DNA of 64,000 bases. Source: Reinekea forsetii. Lineage in GTDB: Bacteria > Pseudomonadota > Gammaproteobacteria > Pseudomonadales > Natronospirillaceae. The stretch spans positions 705,501-769,500 of the forward strand of contig NZ_CP011797.1 in NCBI RefSeq assembly GCF_002795845.1. The letters run 5' to 3'. Position numbers and translations under genes: made by a program. Position 1 is the first letter of the stretch; each line of letters starts with the position of its first letter. Positions 7,806-17,359 of the stretch are shown in pieces. The notes beneath the pieces were generated by a model, which saw nothing but the letters and a program-made list of their open reading frames with translations, did no database searches and was not told the DNA's origin.

Positions 7806-8789
7806 ATGATTAGAGTAACGAACCTAACAAAAGACTATCAGGTCGCGATTCAAAACCCCGGCTTTCTGGGGTTTTTGAACGGCATGATTAGCCCAAAGTA
7901 TCGGGCCATCCCGGCAATACACGAGGTTAGCTTTGATGTTAAGCGCGGTGAGATGTTTGGCATAGTGGGGCTCAATGGCGCGGGTAAATCAACCCTGATC
8001 AAGATGTTAACCGGTGTCACCACACCGACATCCGGCGAGCTCATGGTAAATGGCCTAAATCCCAGCAGACAGCGACTTGAATACGTTAAGCGAATTGGGG
8101 TCGTATTCGGCCAACGCTCACAACTGCTGTGGGACTTGCCGGTTGAACCGTCATTTCGGATGTTGAAAGAAATATACCAAATCCCAAAGGAGCGGTTTGA
8201 AGAGAACCTCTCCTACTACACCAAGATATTTGGTGTCGATGAATTTATCGCTACCCCTTTGCGGATGCTTAGCCTGGGTCAACGGATGCGGGCAGAGATT
8301 GTCGCCTCTCTATTGCACGATCCGGATATATTGTTCCTCGATGAGCCCACCATTGGCTTAGATGTATTGGTCAAGAAAAAAATCCGTACCGCCTTGCTGG
8401 AGATGAACAGATCAAGAAATACCACCGTTATTCTGACTTCCCATGACCTGGATGATATTGATCAGCTGTGTAACCGGCTGTTGATCTTAGATGCAGGAAC
8501 GGTCAAGTACGATGGCAGTAAAGACGGCTTTATTGAGAAGTATCGAAGCAATAAAAAAATCACCTTCGTGTTGCAAGACGACTGCGTAGCAGAAGCATTC
8601 CATGCACACCCCATGCTTAGTGGTATAGACGGTGTGCACTGGAATGGCAACAGTGTGGTCATACCGGTTGAGCGAGAAGGGGACCAGGTGGCTCGGTTGA
8701 TTCAGAAATTGATTGGTGAGTTGCCTACTAAGGATGTCTCGATTGAGGATAATTCGTTGGAGGATATTGTGGCTGAGTTTTATGATTAA
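7806..8789 (+). CDS. ABC-2 type exporter ATPase (COG4586-like)
   Basis: ATP-hydrolysing subunit for the two permeases just upstream. Walker A is GLNGAGKST (about residues 57-65), the Q-loop region VVFGQRSQLLWDLP is characteristic of the COG4586 family, the signature is degenerate but recognisable (LSLGQRMRAE), Walker B is DILFLDEPTIGLD, and the H-loop is ILTSHDLDDI. A C-terminal extension of about 90 residues ends the protein, as in NatA-like exporters. Start ATG has GGGTTGG upstream. The three genes form a closed operon with a minimal exporter; no dedicated biosynthetic gene is adjacent apart from the small ORF at 5894. Confidence 0.85.
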   Translation: MIRVTNLTKDYQVAIQNPGFLGFLNGMISPKYRAIPAIHEVSFDVKRGEMFGIVGLNGAGKSTLIKMLTGVTTPTSGELMVNGLNPSRQRLEYVKRIGVVFGQRSQLLWDLPVEPSFRMLKEIYQIPKERFEENLSYYTKIFGVDEFIATPLRMLSLGQRMRAEIVASLLHDPDILFLDEPTIGLDVLVKKKIRTALLEMNRSRNTTVILTSHDLDDIDQLCNRLLILDAGTVKYDGSKDGFIEKYRSNKKITFVLQDDCVAEAFHAHPMLSGIDGVHWNGNSVVIPVEREGDQVARLIQKLIGELPTKDVSIEDNSLEDIVAEFYD

Positions 8790-8845
8790 TTAACAACCCC
8801 GATATAATGGTGCCATCAGACCCCAACCACAAACCATACTCGCAG

Positions 8846-8935
8846 ACGTGTTTCCTTTTCAACACGAAAACACCGAGATCTGAACCAGAGAAATCGAACA
8901 GTTGATTAGGCCTATCGAATAGGGGGTCGTCAGGG
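8846..8935 (+). pseudogene. second decayed copy of the antitoxin tail
   Basis: Aligns along about 90 bp with 4891-4978 (CCTTTT-AACACG-AA-CACCGA, then GAAATCGA-CAG-T-AT). It no longer codes: the stop position is lost and frames are interrupted. It is followed after about 10 bp by a complete repeat A, whereas in the first copy the toxin gene lies between antitoxin tail and repeat, suggesting loss of a toxin gene here. Confidence 0.5.
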
Positions 8936-8944
8936 CACCTCTAA

Positions 8945-9090
8945 ATCATAGGGGCCAGAGCCGTTGATTTGGTACTGCTTTTTAACTGTTCGCAATCGAG
9001 CGTGTCCAGCGTACAAAAAAAACTGACCCGCATTTACGCTCGGCCAACATCGGCGACATGAAAATCAAAGGCTCTGACCCTTTTGCTTTT
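8945..9090 (+). repeat. repeat family A, full copy
   Basis: Begins TCATAGGGGCCAGAGCC and ends GGCTCTGACCCTTTTG; the two ends are near inverted complements (GGTCAGAGCC / GGCTCTGACC). The inner part carries TTGATTTGGTACTGCT and CGCAAT-GAGCGTGT blocks shared with the other copies. Confidence 0.75.
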
Positions 9091-9147
9091 GCCCGTACTG
9101 ATAATTAACATTCATTGTTTACCATATCCAGAAAGGATGAATAGAAT

Positions 9148-9918
9148 ATGCAGCACAAAGATTTATTGCTTGTTCGACTAGAGGCTATAGGTATATCTTT
9201 AAGGGATAGTGGTCAAGCGTTAGCTTTATTGGCTTTAGGTTCGGTTGGTATTGAAACCGAAAGGCTGGATAACTATTCTGATTTAGACTTTTTTGCCATT
9301 GTGCAGCCGGGCTGTAAAATGCGCTATATCGATAACCTAGATTGGTTGATTAGTATAAAACCATTCGGTTACTGCTTCCGTAATACAGCCGACGGTTATA
9401 AACTGCTATTTGAAGATGGGGTGTTTTGCGAATTCGCTGTTTTTGAACCCCATGAGTTGGAGCATATTCCGTTTACACCAGGGCGAGTGATATGGCAAGA
9501 ACCTCACTTTGATAGTCAAGTCTGCGCGCCAAGAATTAATCAAGGCCCAGAGCCTTCTGGCGATATTCAGTGGTTGATAGGGGAAGCGCTTACTAATATA
9601 GATGTAGGGATGTGTCGTTATAATCGTGGTGAAAAGCTTTCTGCAATGCGATTTATTCAACAATATTCTCTCGATAGAATATTGGATTTAGCTAGCCATA
9701 GTGAACCAGAAAAAAATGTACTAAAAGATCCGTTCGTGGTTGAACGACGTTTTGAGCAACGCTGCCCTGTGTTAGCCTCGAAGCTATCTTCAATGATGCA
9801 AGGTTATAATCACAGCCCTCAATCTGCGATGGCACAGGTGGCCTTTCTTGATGAGAAATTTGGTATTAACGATGCAATAAAGAAACAAATTGAGCGCTTG
9901 TGTTCGCAATGCTACTAA
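9148..9918 (+). CDS. nucleotidyltransferase-fold protein (Lnu/aminoglycoside-NTase-like)
   Basis: Member of the Pol-beta-like nucleotidyltransferases that modify small molecules. The signature is LGSVGIETERLDNYSDLDFF near residues 30-50, giving the G-S motif and the two metal-binding Asp residues of DxD; a third acidic position is probably in CEFAVF (about residue 102). The rest is an alpha-helical C-terminal domain (SAMRFIQQYSLDRILDLA). Length 256 fits lincosamide-type transferases such as Lnu(F), but the substrate cannot be deduced. RBS GAAAGGATG precedes the ATG. It stands isolated between repeats, which suggests it was brought in by transfer. Confidence 0.7.
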   Translation: MQHKDLLLVRLEAIGISLRDSGQALALLALGSVGIETERLDNYSDLDFFAIVQPGCKMRYIDNLDWLISIKPFGYCFRNTADGYKLLFEDGVFCEFAVFEPHELEHIPFTPGRVIWQEPHFDSQVCAPRINQGPEPSGDIQWLIGEALTNIDVGMCRYNRGEKLSAMRFIQQYSLDRILDLASHSEPEKNVLKDPFVVERRFEQRCPVLASKLSSMMQGYNHSPQSAMAQVAFLDEKFGINDAIKKQIERLCSQCY

Positions 9919-10018
9919 GTCGTAATATAAGTTGGACATGAGGAATATCCAACTAGTTAACCCAGCTACTATGATCTCTATAGGTGGCTCATTACTAATA
10001 TCTGTGTTTTAACGCTAA

Positions 10019-10100
10019 CTCTTGCCGAGTACCACCTCGACCGCAATACCCCCTAGCGCCGCAATGGTCACTCCCGCTAGCGCTGGTGTGGCCAGAATCA
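10019..10100 (-). pseudogene. 3' fragment of an unidentified membrane-protein-like gene
   Basis: The minus-strand frame ends TPALAGVTIAALGGIAVEVV then LGKS-stop, a hydrophobic tail resembling the last helix of a membrane protein. The frame upstream is repeat A, so the rest of the gene has been removed. Parent family not recognised. Confidence 0.3.
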
Positions 10101-10240
10101 TAGGGATCAGAGCCGTTGATTTGGTACTGCTAATTAGCTGTTCGAAGTCGTGCGTGTCTAACGTGCAAAACGAACCTGGCCTGCACTCACGCCCGGGCAA
10201 CAGGAGCGACATCAAAATCAATGGCTCTGACCCTTTTGAC
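10097..10240 (+). repeat. repeat family A, full copy
   Basis: Starts ATCATAGGGATCAGAGCC and ends AATGGCTCTGACCCTTTTGA. It shares the whole inner block (TTGATTTGGTACTGCTA, AGCTGTTCG, CACTCACGCCCGG-CAACAGG) with the 25588 copy. Confidence 0.8.
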
Positions 10241-10253
10241 TCGAGCAAGGCCG

Positions 10254-10636
10254 ATATCTGACCTATATTGTATTTGCGGCGGCCTGTGGATTATCAACTA
10301 CAGGGTATTGCGCCGCTATTTCACCAGTGAGGCTTTTCATGTTTTTCTCAGTATAGTGTACTAGTTTAGAGTCGCTTGTTTTTCTGTATTCATCCATTTC
10401 GTCCGCCTTAAGTTTCCCCGTTCGAGGCCCTAGCACCCATTTTTTTATTCCTTGAGTCGGTAACTCCCGGCCTTGATTTTAAACGTATTGGATTGTTACT
10501 CCTGTCGGTCCGGGATCACTGTGGCAATCACTTGATCGCTAAAGACTCCACCCTAATAAATGACATCAATAAAATTTATTCCATGATAACGAAGTTATTT
10601 CGGAGATGATATTTTTCCTTCACTCTAAATTCTGCC
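10254..10636. other. gap with a possible scrambled fragment of the ABC-2 permease gene
   Basis: CCTATAT-TGCGGCGGCCTG-ATT-TCAACT at 10262-10302 resembles the permease gene at 6299-6331, and CGCCGCTATTTCACC follows nearby as in 6526-6550. No intact coding sequence is present. The rest shows nothing recognisable. Confidence 0.3.
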
Positions 10637-13396
10637 TTATGGTAACCAGGTCAATTGAGTTCGCACGGCTTCTTTACTTAGAAAACCACGTAGCGCATTT
10701 GTGAGAAAGCTAGGTGTGAAATTATTACTAACGGTTAAAGGTTCAAAGCTTTTTGCTACCTTACGCCCATAAATTTCAGCTCCAGAAATTACCGCCGCTT
10801 GCTGTTCGGCGGCGTTAAGCGCCTGTTTATGATCCGCTTCCATTGAATCTAGCCAGTTCTGCACTTTTAGTACAGGCGGCTGAATGGTGAGCAGTGCGGT
10901 AAGAGTAGAATCTATTTCCTCAATCAACTCTTTCGTATTCGCCGGGTCAGTATTGGTACTAATGATCAACGTATAGCTGTCTTGGAAGATTGTTTGTCCA
11001 TCCAGTACCGCAGAAATATTATAGGTCAGGCCTGCTTTTTCTCTAATTGCTAAAGTCAATTCTTCCCTTACCCAAGAAGCCATGAGTGCCAACTCAACTT
11101 CCGTAAATTGAACCGCCTTTGTTTTGCTTAGCGAATATCTGAGAACCACTGAGGCGCTTTGCGTGCCGTTCCCACTAACGGCTAACGTTACGGAGCTGGT
11201 AGGGTTTGGATAGTTGCGGGTTTTTGATGGTGGAGTAGAATCATGCTCAGATTTAGCCAATGTTGCAACGGCACGAAGAACTTCACTTCTTACCTTATCA
11301 AGAGAAACATCACCTACTATGGCCAGTGTATAGTTTTGAGCGCCTTTGAAATAAGTGTCATAAATATTTTGAATTCCGTTTGGCGTAATGGATTCTAGTT
11401 CTTGGAGTTCCAGTGTTCTAAGAGCAGGGTCATTAAGATACAGGGCAGAGTCGACTATTCCCAGCCAATTTTTGCTGGATGAGTTCAAGTGTGCCTTCAG
11501 GTAGTTTTCATTTTGCTCCTTTACACTGTCCCAGGTTTTGGGGGAGACAGAGCCTTCCGTGAGTGAAACATGGAGTAGGTTAAGGAGGGTGTCTACTTCT
11601 GCACTGGTCGAAGAGGCCGAAATACCTCGACTAAAAAAGTTGTAGTAGGGCGTAAGAGTAATCGAGTGATTTCCGAGCCATTGCTGCAACTCAGTGCCAT
11701 CTAGGTTTCTTAAGCCACTGAGACCAATTGCAGGAAGGGCTAGACGAGCAATGATGCTCTCCTCCGAAGACAATGCATTTAGGCCGTTTTTACCGACAAG
11801 CGAATAATAAACCTTACCTGGTGCTTGGTTACTGTATTTAAAATGCACCGTCATTCCATTGCCCAATGTCCAGGTTGTTATCTGATGTGCCGACTGTTCA
11901 GTTGAAATTATGGTCCCTTCCATGTCAGAAGAAATTGACCAGTCAATAGTCTTCTCTATTGGATCGAGCGAATTTTCTTCTAAAGTTATTTCTGCCTCCA
12001 TAAGCCAGTTTTTTAGTTCGCTATGGTCTGGCTGGACTGTTGAATCATGGCCAATCAGCCATATATTAGGTTGATTGTTCGTTAACCCTTTTAAAGAATC
12101 ACTCATCTCTTTGGTGGAAAATTTAGGTAACCTATTTTCAAGCAATGAAAGCCAATTTTTTTGGCCTACCATCGGCCAGCCTTCCAGAAAATGATCGGTT
12201 GCATCTGTGGCGAGTTGCTCTGCTGAATCCTGCTGAAGGCGCTCGTGTGTAAGAACACTATTCCTCCAGTCATTAAGTTCCGAAGGGGTTATACCGTTTA
12301 GAATGGCAATTCTTTCCGATTCAAGTAACTGGATCGCCAATTTCTGTTGGCCTTTCCTGAAACCAGCAGCTAATGTAATCTCAAGGAGCTCGGGCGAAAT
12401 GTAATCCCATGAATAGTCAACCCATATGACGTCTCCATCGGTTTTACTTATTCGGGAACTGGCTCGATCCCCCCAGATTTCCAGTGCGCCCTGCCATTTA
12501 ATATTTTCAATGAATGTCGATTCACTCTTAGTCGTTGGTACTTCAACAATGTACTTTAAAAGTACTTGTTCTTGGTTGGTATCTTCGTCAACTAGTAGTA
12601 GATAAACAGGAAAGGATGCAGGGTCCAGTTTAAAACTCGGGCTGGAATTTACAGTCTCTTCTGCCTGATGTCAAAAATGAGTGTAAAAAGAGTTATAGAT
12701 TATCTTAGGATTGAAGTCACCGGCTGCTATAATCGCCATATTGTCGGGCTGATACCATTTTTGATAGAAAGCTCTCAAGGTTTGCGCGTTCGCATCACTT
12801 ATACTGTCTACAGTACCAATTGGTTTTCGCTCTGAATATCTAGTATTTGAGTAATAAGCTGAAAATATTTTGTTCTGTATGTTATTTGTGGGGCTCTCTC
12901 TTAACCTTAACTCTTCTAATAATACAGGTTTTTCTAGCTGAATTTCTTCAGAAGAGAATTCAATATGGAATGCCCATTGCGACAAGAGTTCTAGTGCCGC
13001 GTTTAGTCGTTCTTCAGTAACATCATTCAAATGAATCGTATAGATTGTGCGGTCAAATGTAGTGAATGCATTGGAGTGGCTGCCAATCATGAGGCCGAGT
13101 TCATTTAGGCGGTTTTGCATGTTTGATTTTAGAAAACTAGCGGTGCCATTAAACGCCATATGTTCAACAAAATGTGCAAGACCCAGCTGGTCATCGGCTT
13201 CTTGTAAACTGCCTGTCTTTACAACTAAGCTAAGCGTTGCTTCATTGTTGGAGTGGCCATTCTTATTTGGCCAAACATATAAAGTTGGATAGTTTTTCTT
13301 GGTATATATATCGGCCTGGGTTTGAGTTTTATTTGTTGAATAACCTAGTAATAACAGTATGCCAAATACTGAAATTGCTTTGCTAAAAACCATCAT
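10637..13396 (-). pseudogene. M16 (insulinase-type) zinc peptidase split by one in-frame TGA
   Basis: A periplasmic or envelope M16 metallopeptidase in origin. The N-terminal half (13396-12671) has a signal-like hydrophobic start and the zinc motif HFVEH (HxxEH) with the downstream EELRLRES Glu. It ends at TGA (12671-12673) after NSFYTHF. The same frame then continues without interruption to 10637, giving an M16 total of about 920 residues, the usual size, including the second inactive half domain. So a single nonsense codon is the only lesion. The lipobox-like segment LLLLGYSTN has Tyr where lipoproteins have Cys. Start is the ATG at 13396 with AAGGA upstream, overlapping the M3 gene by 14 bp. 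It is the last gene of the peptide-export operon. Confidence 0.8.
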
Positions 13397-14762
13397 AATT
13401 TTCGTCCTTTTTAATGTTTTCATTTATAAGATCAATAAAATGGGTGCTATTAGCTTGTTCTTTAGCAAAGGCATAAGTAGATAGATAGAATGGGGCACTG
13501 ACCAAATGATGTATTTCCATCCATGCTGTCTCGAAGTTTTTATCAAAAAGTACATTCATACCATAAAATTTTCGGTTTATATTGACCCAAAGCGACGTTA
13601 TATCTCGAGGGTTAGATAGGCCACTGGTGCAAACGGTGAGTTCAAAATCATGCAGCATTCTGTGCCGATAGTTCATTTCAATTTCTTGAACCTTGATAAA
13701 ATTTTCGATGCTAGGCCTCATTAATGGAACGGTATTTCCGAGCCACAGCAAAAAAAAGTTCTCAAAGGACATTGCCCAGGTTTCACTCTGAATGTCGGTT
13801 AACGGAATGTAATGAATTGTAGATTGTCGGTGGATGGATTGATGGATGGCATGGCCTACCTCATGAGCCAATCTATTTAGCGTGGAGAAACTACCGTCGT
13901 AGTAAACTTGAATATAACTACCTAGAGGTGAGTCGATACAAAAATCTGGTTTGGTCTGGTCATTAAGTATTTTAAGCCTATTAGATAATAGTATGTCGTC
14001 AAGTATTTTTTTATATGAACGTCCAAGACTATTTAGTGCATCGCCAATGAGTCTTAGCGCCTCGGTGAGCGAAAACCAATATTGTTTAAACATGTTGGCT
14101 TCGAGCTTCCGAACTCTTTCTATTGAAGTGGGCTTGTTATCGAATGTCCCAATGATTTCATTAAAGTATTGCTGACTTTGAGTTGAGTATGGGCGAATAA
14201 GACGCAAATCTTCATGGGTCAGCTTATTTTCTATGGCTCTACTCTCAAGTAACCTAATATCCGGATCAATTTTAGTTCTTAAAATTAACGCATCGGTGAA
14301 TGACAACTCTTTGTTATGCCATTTCTGCAACAAATCTCTATATTTTCGAACTACGTCCTGATACATACCATGATGAGTAAGCGCTTCAACCCAGTTTTGA
14401 ATTTCTTTGTCGATTTTTCCAAGCGTATCATCTATGACTATTTTAAAATCGTAAATAATATTGGCAAACTGCTCGTTGATGCTTACTAACCAATATCCAG
14501 TTTCAGGTGATAAATTTGATGGTTCACCATTGAGCAAAGTTAGTTCCCTTGCGCTCCATACAGTGCTTAGTTGTTTATCCAATCTGACGATATTCTTGAA
14601 TGTTAGGTTATGATCAATGTTTTTAATATTGTCCTTTAAAGACAATACATCGGTTTCCAATCTTGATTGCCATGCGACCGTACCGATTTCGTCTAGGATT
14701 ATCCTAGCAGGCAGTAAGTCCCAATCTAAATACATGTCTATTTGTGCTCTATCGTTATACAT
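13383..14762 (-). CDS. M3-family zinc metallopeptidase (oligoendopeptidase-like)
   Basis: Thermolysin-fold oligopeptidase probably cytoplasmic, since no signal peptide is seen. The active-site motif is HEVGHAIHQ (about residues 300-308) with the downstream DIQSETW segment supplying the third zinc ligand Glu. It is 459 residues from the ATG at 14762, shorter than PepF (about 600), so the N-terminal helical lobe is reduced. I chose this ATG because it follows the upstream stop by 11 bp and has TAGGAT at the right distance; the longer frame overlaps the JmjC gene. In this operon it could trim or degrade the leader of the exported peptide, an inference from context. Confidence 0.75.
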   Translation of the reverse strand: MYNDRAQIDMYLDWDLLPARIILDEIGTVAWQSRLETDVLSLKDNIKNIDHNLTFKNIVRLDKQLSTVWSARELTLLNGEPSNLSPETGYWLVSINEQFANIIYDFKIVIDDTLGKIDKEIQNWVEALTHHGMYQDVVRKYRDLLQKWHNKELSFTDALILRTKIDPDIRLLESRAIENKLTHEDLRLIRPYSTQSQQYFNEIIGTFDNKPTSIERVRKLEANMFKQYWFSLTEALRLIGDALNSLGRSYKKILDDILLSNRLKILNDQTKPDFCIDSPLGSYIQVYYDGSFSTLNRLAHEVGHAIHQSIHRQSTIHYIPLTDIQSETWAMSFENFFLLWLGNTVPLMRPSIENFIKVQEIEMNYRHRMLHDFELTVCTSGLSNPRDITSLWVNINRKFYGMNVLFDKNFETAWMEIHHLVSAPFYLSTYAFAKEQANSTHFIDLINENIKKDENYDGF

Positions 14763-14773
14763 AGGATGAGATC

Positions 14774-15877
14774 CTAGTGCCTCAAAAAATAACTGACTGA
14801 GAAAGTAGGGGAGTCTAGGCAGTAAACGGCATGAAACCATCCGGCAGGCTGAACAAGCAGTTCACCAGGATTTAGCGTAACCTCCACACTCCTCGCTTTT
14901 CGGAATAATGGGAATTTACCATAGTCGGGTTCCTCTGGTTTTACCCAGCAAGGTTGATAATTGTTATAAGCCTTCATAGGATACAGGTATGGGGCTTGAT
15001 CTGGAGAGTATAAAACAAGCTTCTTGCGTCCCAGGATTTGATACAGGAATCCATCTAATGGGTCGTGATGCAGGCTACTAGCGGGAACATCAACAGGTAC
15101 TGAACCCAACCAAATTTGTGGGGCGATGTAATCATCCAGTGAAAAATGATTGGGTAGGAAGTCATTGTGCATTTCTTCTGGAAGTGAACATCCTTCTGTA
15201 TAAGCCTTGGTATGACCCTCGATTATTTTATTACTATCCAATTCAGTAGAGGTTATCCTATTCACAAATTCAGCGACAGTCTCTTCTTGGTCTGCGGATC
15301 GGACACGAAGTGGAACATTTCTATAATCGTTAACGAGTCGTTCTAGTGACCAATCACTCACCGGAACTTTTGTATAAAGGTCGGTAATTATTATAGGCCG
15401 GCTTTCAGCTATGGCTTCCAGTATCTGTAGTTCTGTAGGATTTGATACTCTGGCTATCTCATTCATACTATAGGATTTGGCATTGCGATTCTGGGCATAA
15501 CCAAATCGCTCTAAAGTATCATTCGAGGGCCTTAAAAGAGACTTGGCAACCTGGTTAATTAAATCCAGCTCACCTTCTATCTTGATATTGCCGATAATAT
15601 CCGGATCACGATAGTCCACATCCGTAACGTTCTTGATAATTAACTGTGCAGTTTGGATTGGCATTGTTAAGGTCGAATCAGGTCGATCTATGGCGCTGTG
15701 CGATACGGTTAGGTTTTGCTCAACGAAGCAAACCGCCATCGGGATCCTTAGGCTTTCAGTTGTGATGTAAAATTGAACCTTGCCTGAAGTTCCTTCCGGG
15801 TTTTCGAAGCCCTCTCTAATTAGATTCTCTAAAGACCTAACGGCTTCCGGTATATCACAATCTATTACGTCAGTCAT
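14774..15877 (-). CDS. SCP2 lipid-binding domain fused to a JmjC/cupin_8 oxygenase domain
   Basis: Two-domain protein, 367 residues. Residues 1-115 look like an SCP2 sterol/lipid-carrier domain (FYITTESLRIPMAV, IGNIKIEGELDLINQVAKSL). Residues about 135-367 form a JmjC-type double-stranded beta-helix with the Fe(II) triad HxD (LHHDPLDG) and distal His (QPAGWFHAVY), plus the Lys of GRKKLVLYSP that would bind 2-oxoglutarate. Enzymes of this class hydroxylate proteins, peptides or small molecules. A lipid-carrier domain on such an oxygenase, next to HlyC-like acyltransferases and a secretion system, suggests it acts on an acyl chain or on the acylated peptide; this is inference. RBS AAGGAGAT precedes the ATG. 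Confidence 0.75.
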   Translation of the reverse strand: MTDVIDCDIPEAVRSLENLIREGFENPEGTSGKVQFYITTESLRIPMAVCFVEQNLTVSHSAIDRPDSTLTMPIQTAQLIIKNVTDVDYRDPDIIGNIKIEGELDLINQVAKSLLRPSNDTLERFGYAQNRNAKSYSMNEIARVSNPTELQILEAIAESRPIIITDLYTKVPVSDWSLERLVNDYRNVPLRVRSADQEETVAEFVNRITSTELDSNKIIEGHTKAYTEGCSLPEEMHNDFLPNHFSLDDYIAPQIWLGSVPVDVPASSLHHDPLDGFLYQILGRKKLVLYSPDQAPYLYPMKAYNNYQPCWVKPEEPDYGKFPLFRKARSVEVTLNPGELLVQPAGWFHAVYCLDSPTFSVSYFLRH

Positions 15878-15904
15878 TATACTTAATCTCCTTTTATATA
15901 GTAA

Positions 15905-17353
15905 TTAATTTGCTAGGTATTCCAACCAGTCCCATTGTTCATAATATGCAAGGTACACTAGCTCACTTGCCAATTCAGATTTGTTCAATAGCGTGGCTAA
16001 TTGGCGATCCAATAAATCCTGTTGTCTGAGTTGAACGTTCCTATAGCTAGATTGACCTTCTCCGTATCTCTTCAGCTCGTGATCCAATGCTTTTCCCGCA
16101 AGCTCGATGCCATAACTGTTTAATTCACCCTCAGCGATCAGATTCTCACTATTTTTCGTATGGAGATCGGCTTGCCATTCTAGCTCCCATAGGAGTTCAA
16201 TCTTATCCCAATTGGCAATTGTGGCTTCCGCTCGTCTCAAAGCTTGTTGTTGCCTTGTTGGGTTGTTTGAAAGTGAGTATCTTAGCTCAACGCCCCATGC
16301 CTGACTTTGCTCATCCGGTAGTGCGTCACGGTATTTTTTGCTAATACGGTAATAGACTTCTAGGTCTGGCCAGTGGTCCCGTTGGCTAACATATTCTTCG
16401 ATACTTGCCAATTCGCTTACTATGCTGGCTTGTGTGTATTCAGGGTGAGTAGTAAGATTTAAATTACCATCTAGGACAGGTGTCATGATATTTACTAGGG
16501 CTTGCATATTTATTTGCACTGGAATTGACGCGCTTTCATGGGTCCATTGCAATGTAAGATTTTGTTGGGATCGACTGAATCGATTTCTAGCGTTTTCAAT
16601 AGTTTGCTTTTGGCGCCTGAAGTCGAGTACAGCTAACTCCAAGTCGATTGGTAGGTTACGTCCTTCAACAACCAGGACTTCAGTCGTTTTAATTATTGAC
16701 TGTGTAAACAGAAGTTTGCTTTCCAAAACTTGAAGCCGATCGTAATCCTCCTGCATCGCGACATAGCCCAATAGAGCATTTCTAAGTAACTCAAATTGGT
16801 TGAACTCACTCTTTTGTCGGAAATGATTCCATTGAAGATCAGCTTTATGGGATTCACTTCGGTTGTATCCTGGTGAATTGTGTTTTAGCAAAGGTTGAGA
16901 TATTTCCAAACTTAAGTTTTGAGCTTGCATAACATCTCCAGGGATGCCCTGGAGTGTCCTACCTACTTGACGGCCATACTGATGCTCAAGACCAATATTT
17001 ATGTTTGTACCAATAAGTGATGTCCATTGTGCATCCAAGCCAGTCGTAACGCCGCTATCGATAGTACGAATTGACGATGAAAGGGACGCCGCATCGACCT
17101 CGTTAGTGACTTCATCGAAGGCGGTGCGAACAGAAATATCTGGCCACTTTTGCTTTCCGTGGCGTAATCTTAACTGTTCAAATTCGATATTAGCATTATA
17201 TTTTTCTTGGGTTAGATGATATATAAGAGTGTCAATTAGGTATGAATTGAGACTCGGGTTTTCAGATGGGCTAGCCAGTAGCCAACCGCTGTAAATACTC
17301 GTAGCTAAAACTAGGATTATGAGCTTTTGTAATTTATTCATAAATGCTTCCAT
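15905..17353 (-). CDS. TolC-like outer membrane efflux protein
   Basis: Outer membrane channel-tunnel subunit for type I secretion. It has a signal peptide (KLIILVLATSIYSGWLLA) and long alternating alpha-helical segments with the OEP repeats (TEVLVVEGRNLPIDLELAVLD; ELAGKALDHELKRYGEGQSS). Length 482 is normal. The start may be ATG 17353 or, better spaced from GGAAG, ATG 17341. It lies 6 bp after the HlyD gene, so ABC, HlyD and TolC genes form one export unit (18690-20960, 17360-18724, this gene). TolC-type genes are usually unlinked, so its presence points to a dedicated exporter. Confidence 0.8.
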   Translation of the reverse strand: MEAFMNKLQKLIILVLATSIYSGWLLASPSENPSLNSYLIDTLIYHLTQEKYNANIEFEQLRLRHGKQKWPDISVRTAFDEVTNEVDAASLSSSIRTIDSGVTTGLDAQWTSLIGTNINIGLEHQYGRQVGRTLQGIPGDVMQAQNLSLEISQPLLKHNSPGYNRSESHKADLQWNHFRQKSEFNQFELLRNALLGYVAMQEDYDRLQVLESKLLFTQSIIKTTEVLVVEGRNLPIDLELAVLDFRRQKQTIENARNRFSRSQQNLTLQWTHESASIPVQINMQALVNIMTPVLDGNLNLTTHPEYTQASIVSELASIEEYVSQRDHWPDLEVYYRISKKYRDALPDEQSQAWGVELRYSLSNNPTRQQQALRRAEATIANWDKIELLWELEWQADLHTKNSENLIAEGELNSYGIELAGKALDHELKRYGEGQSSYRNVQLRQQDLLDRQLATLLNKSELASELVYLAYYEQWDWLEYLAN

Positions 17354-17359
17354 TATTCC

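Noticed and set aside
10015-10261. Frames through repeat A giving KINGSDPFD-like peptides
   Set aside because: The same peptide appears wherever repeat A is translated, so it reflects the repeat, not a gene.
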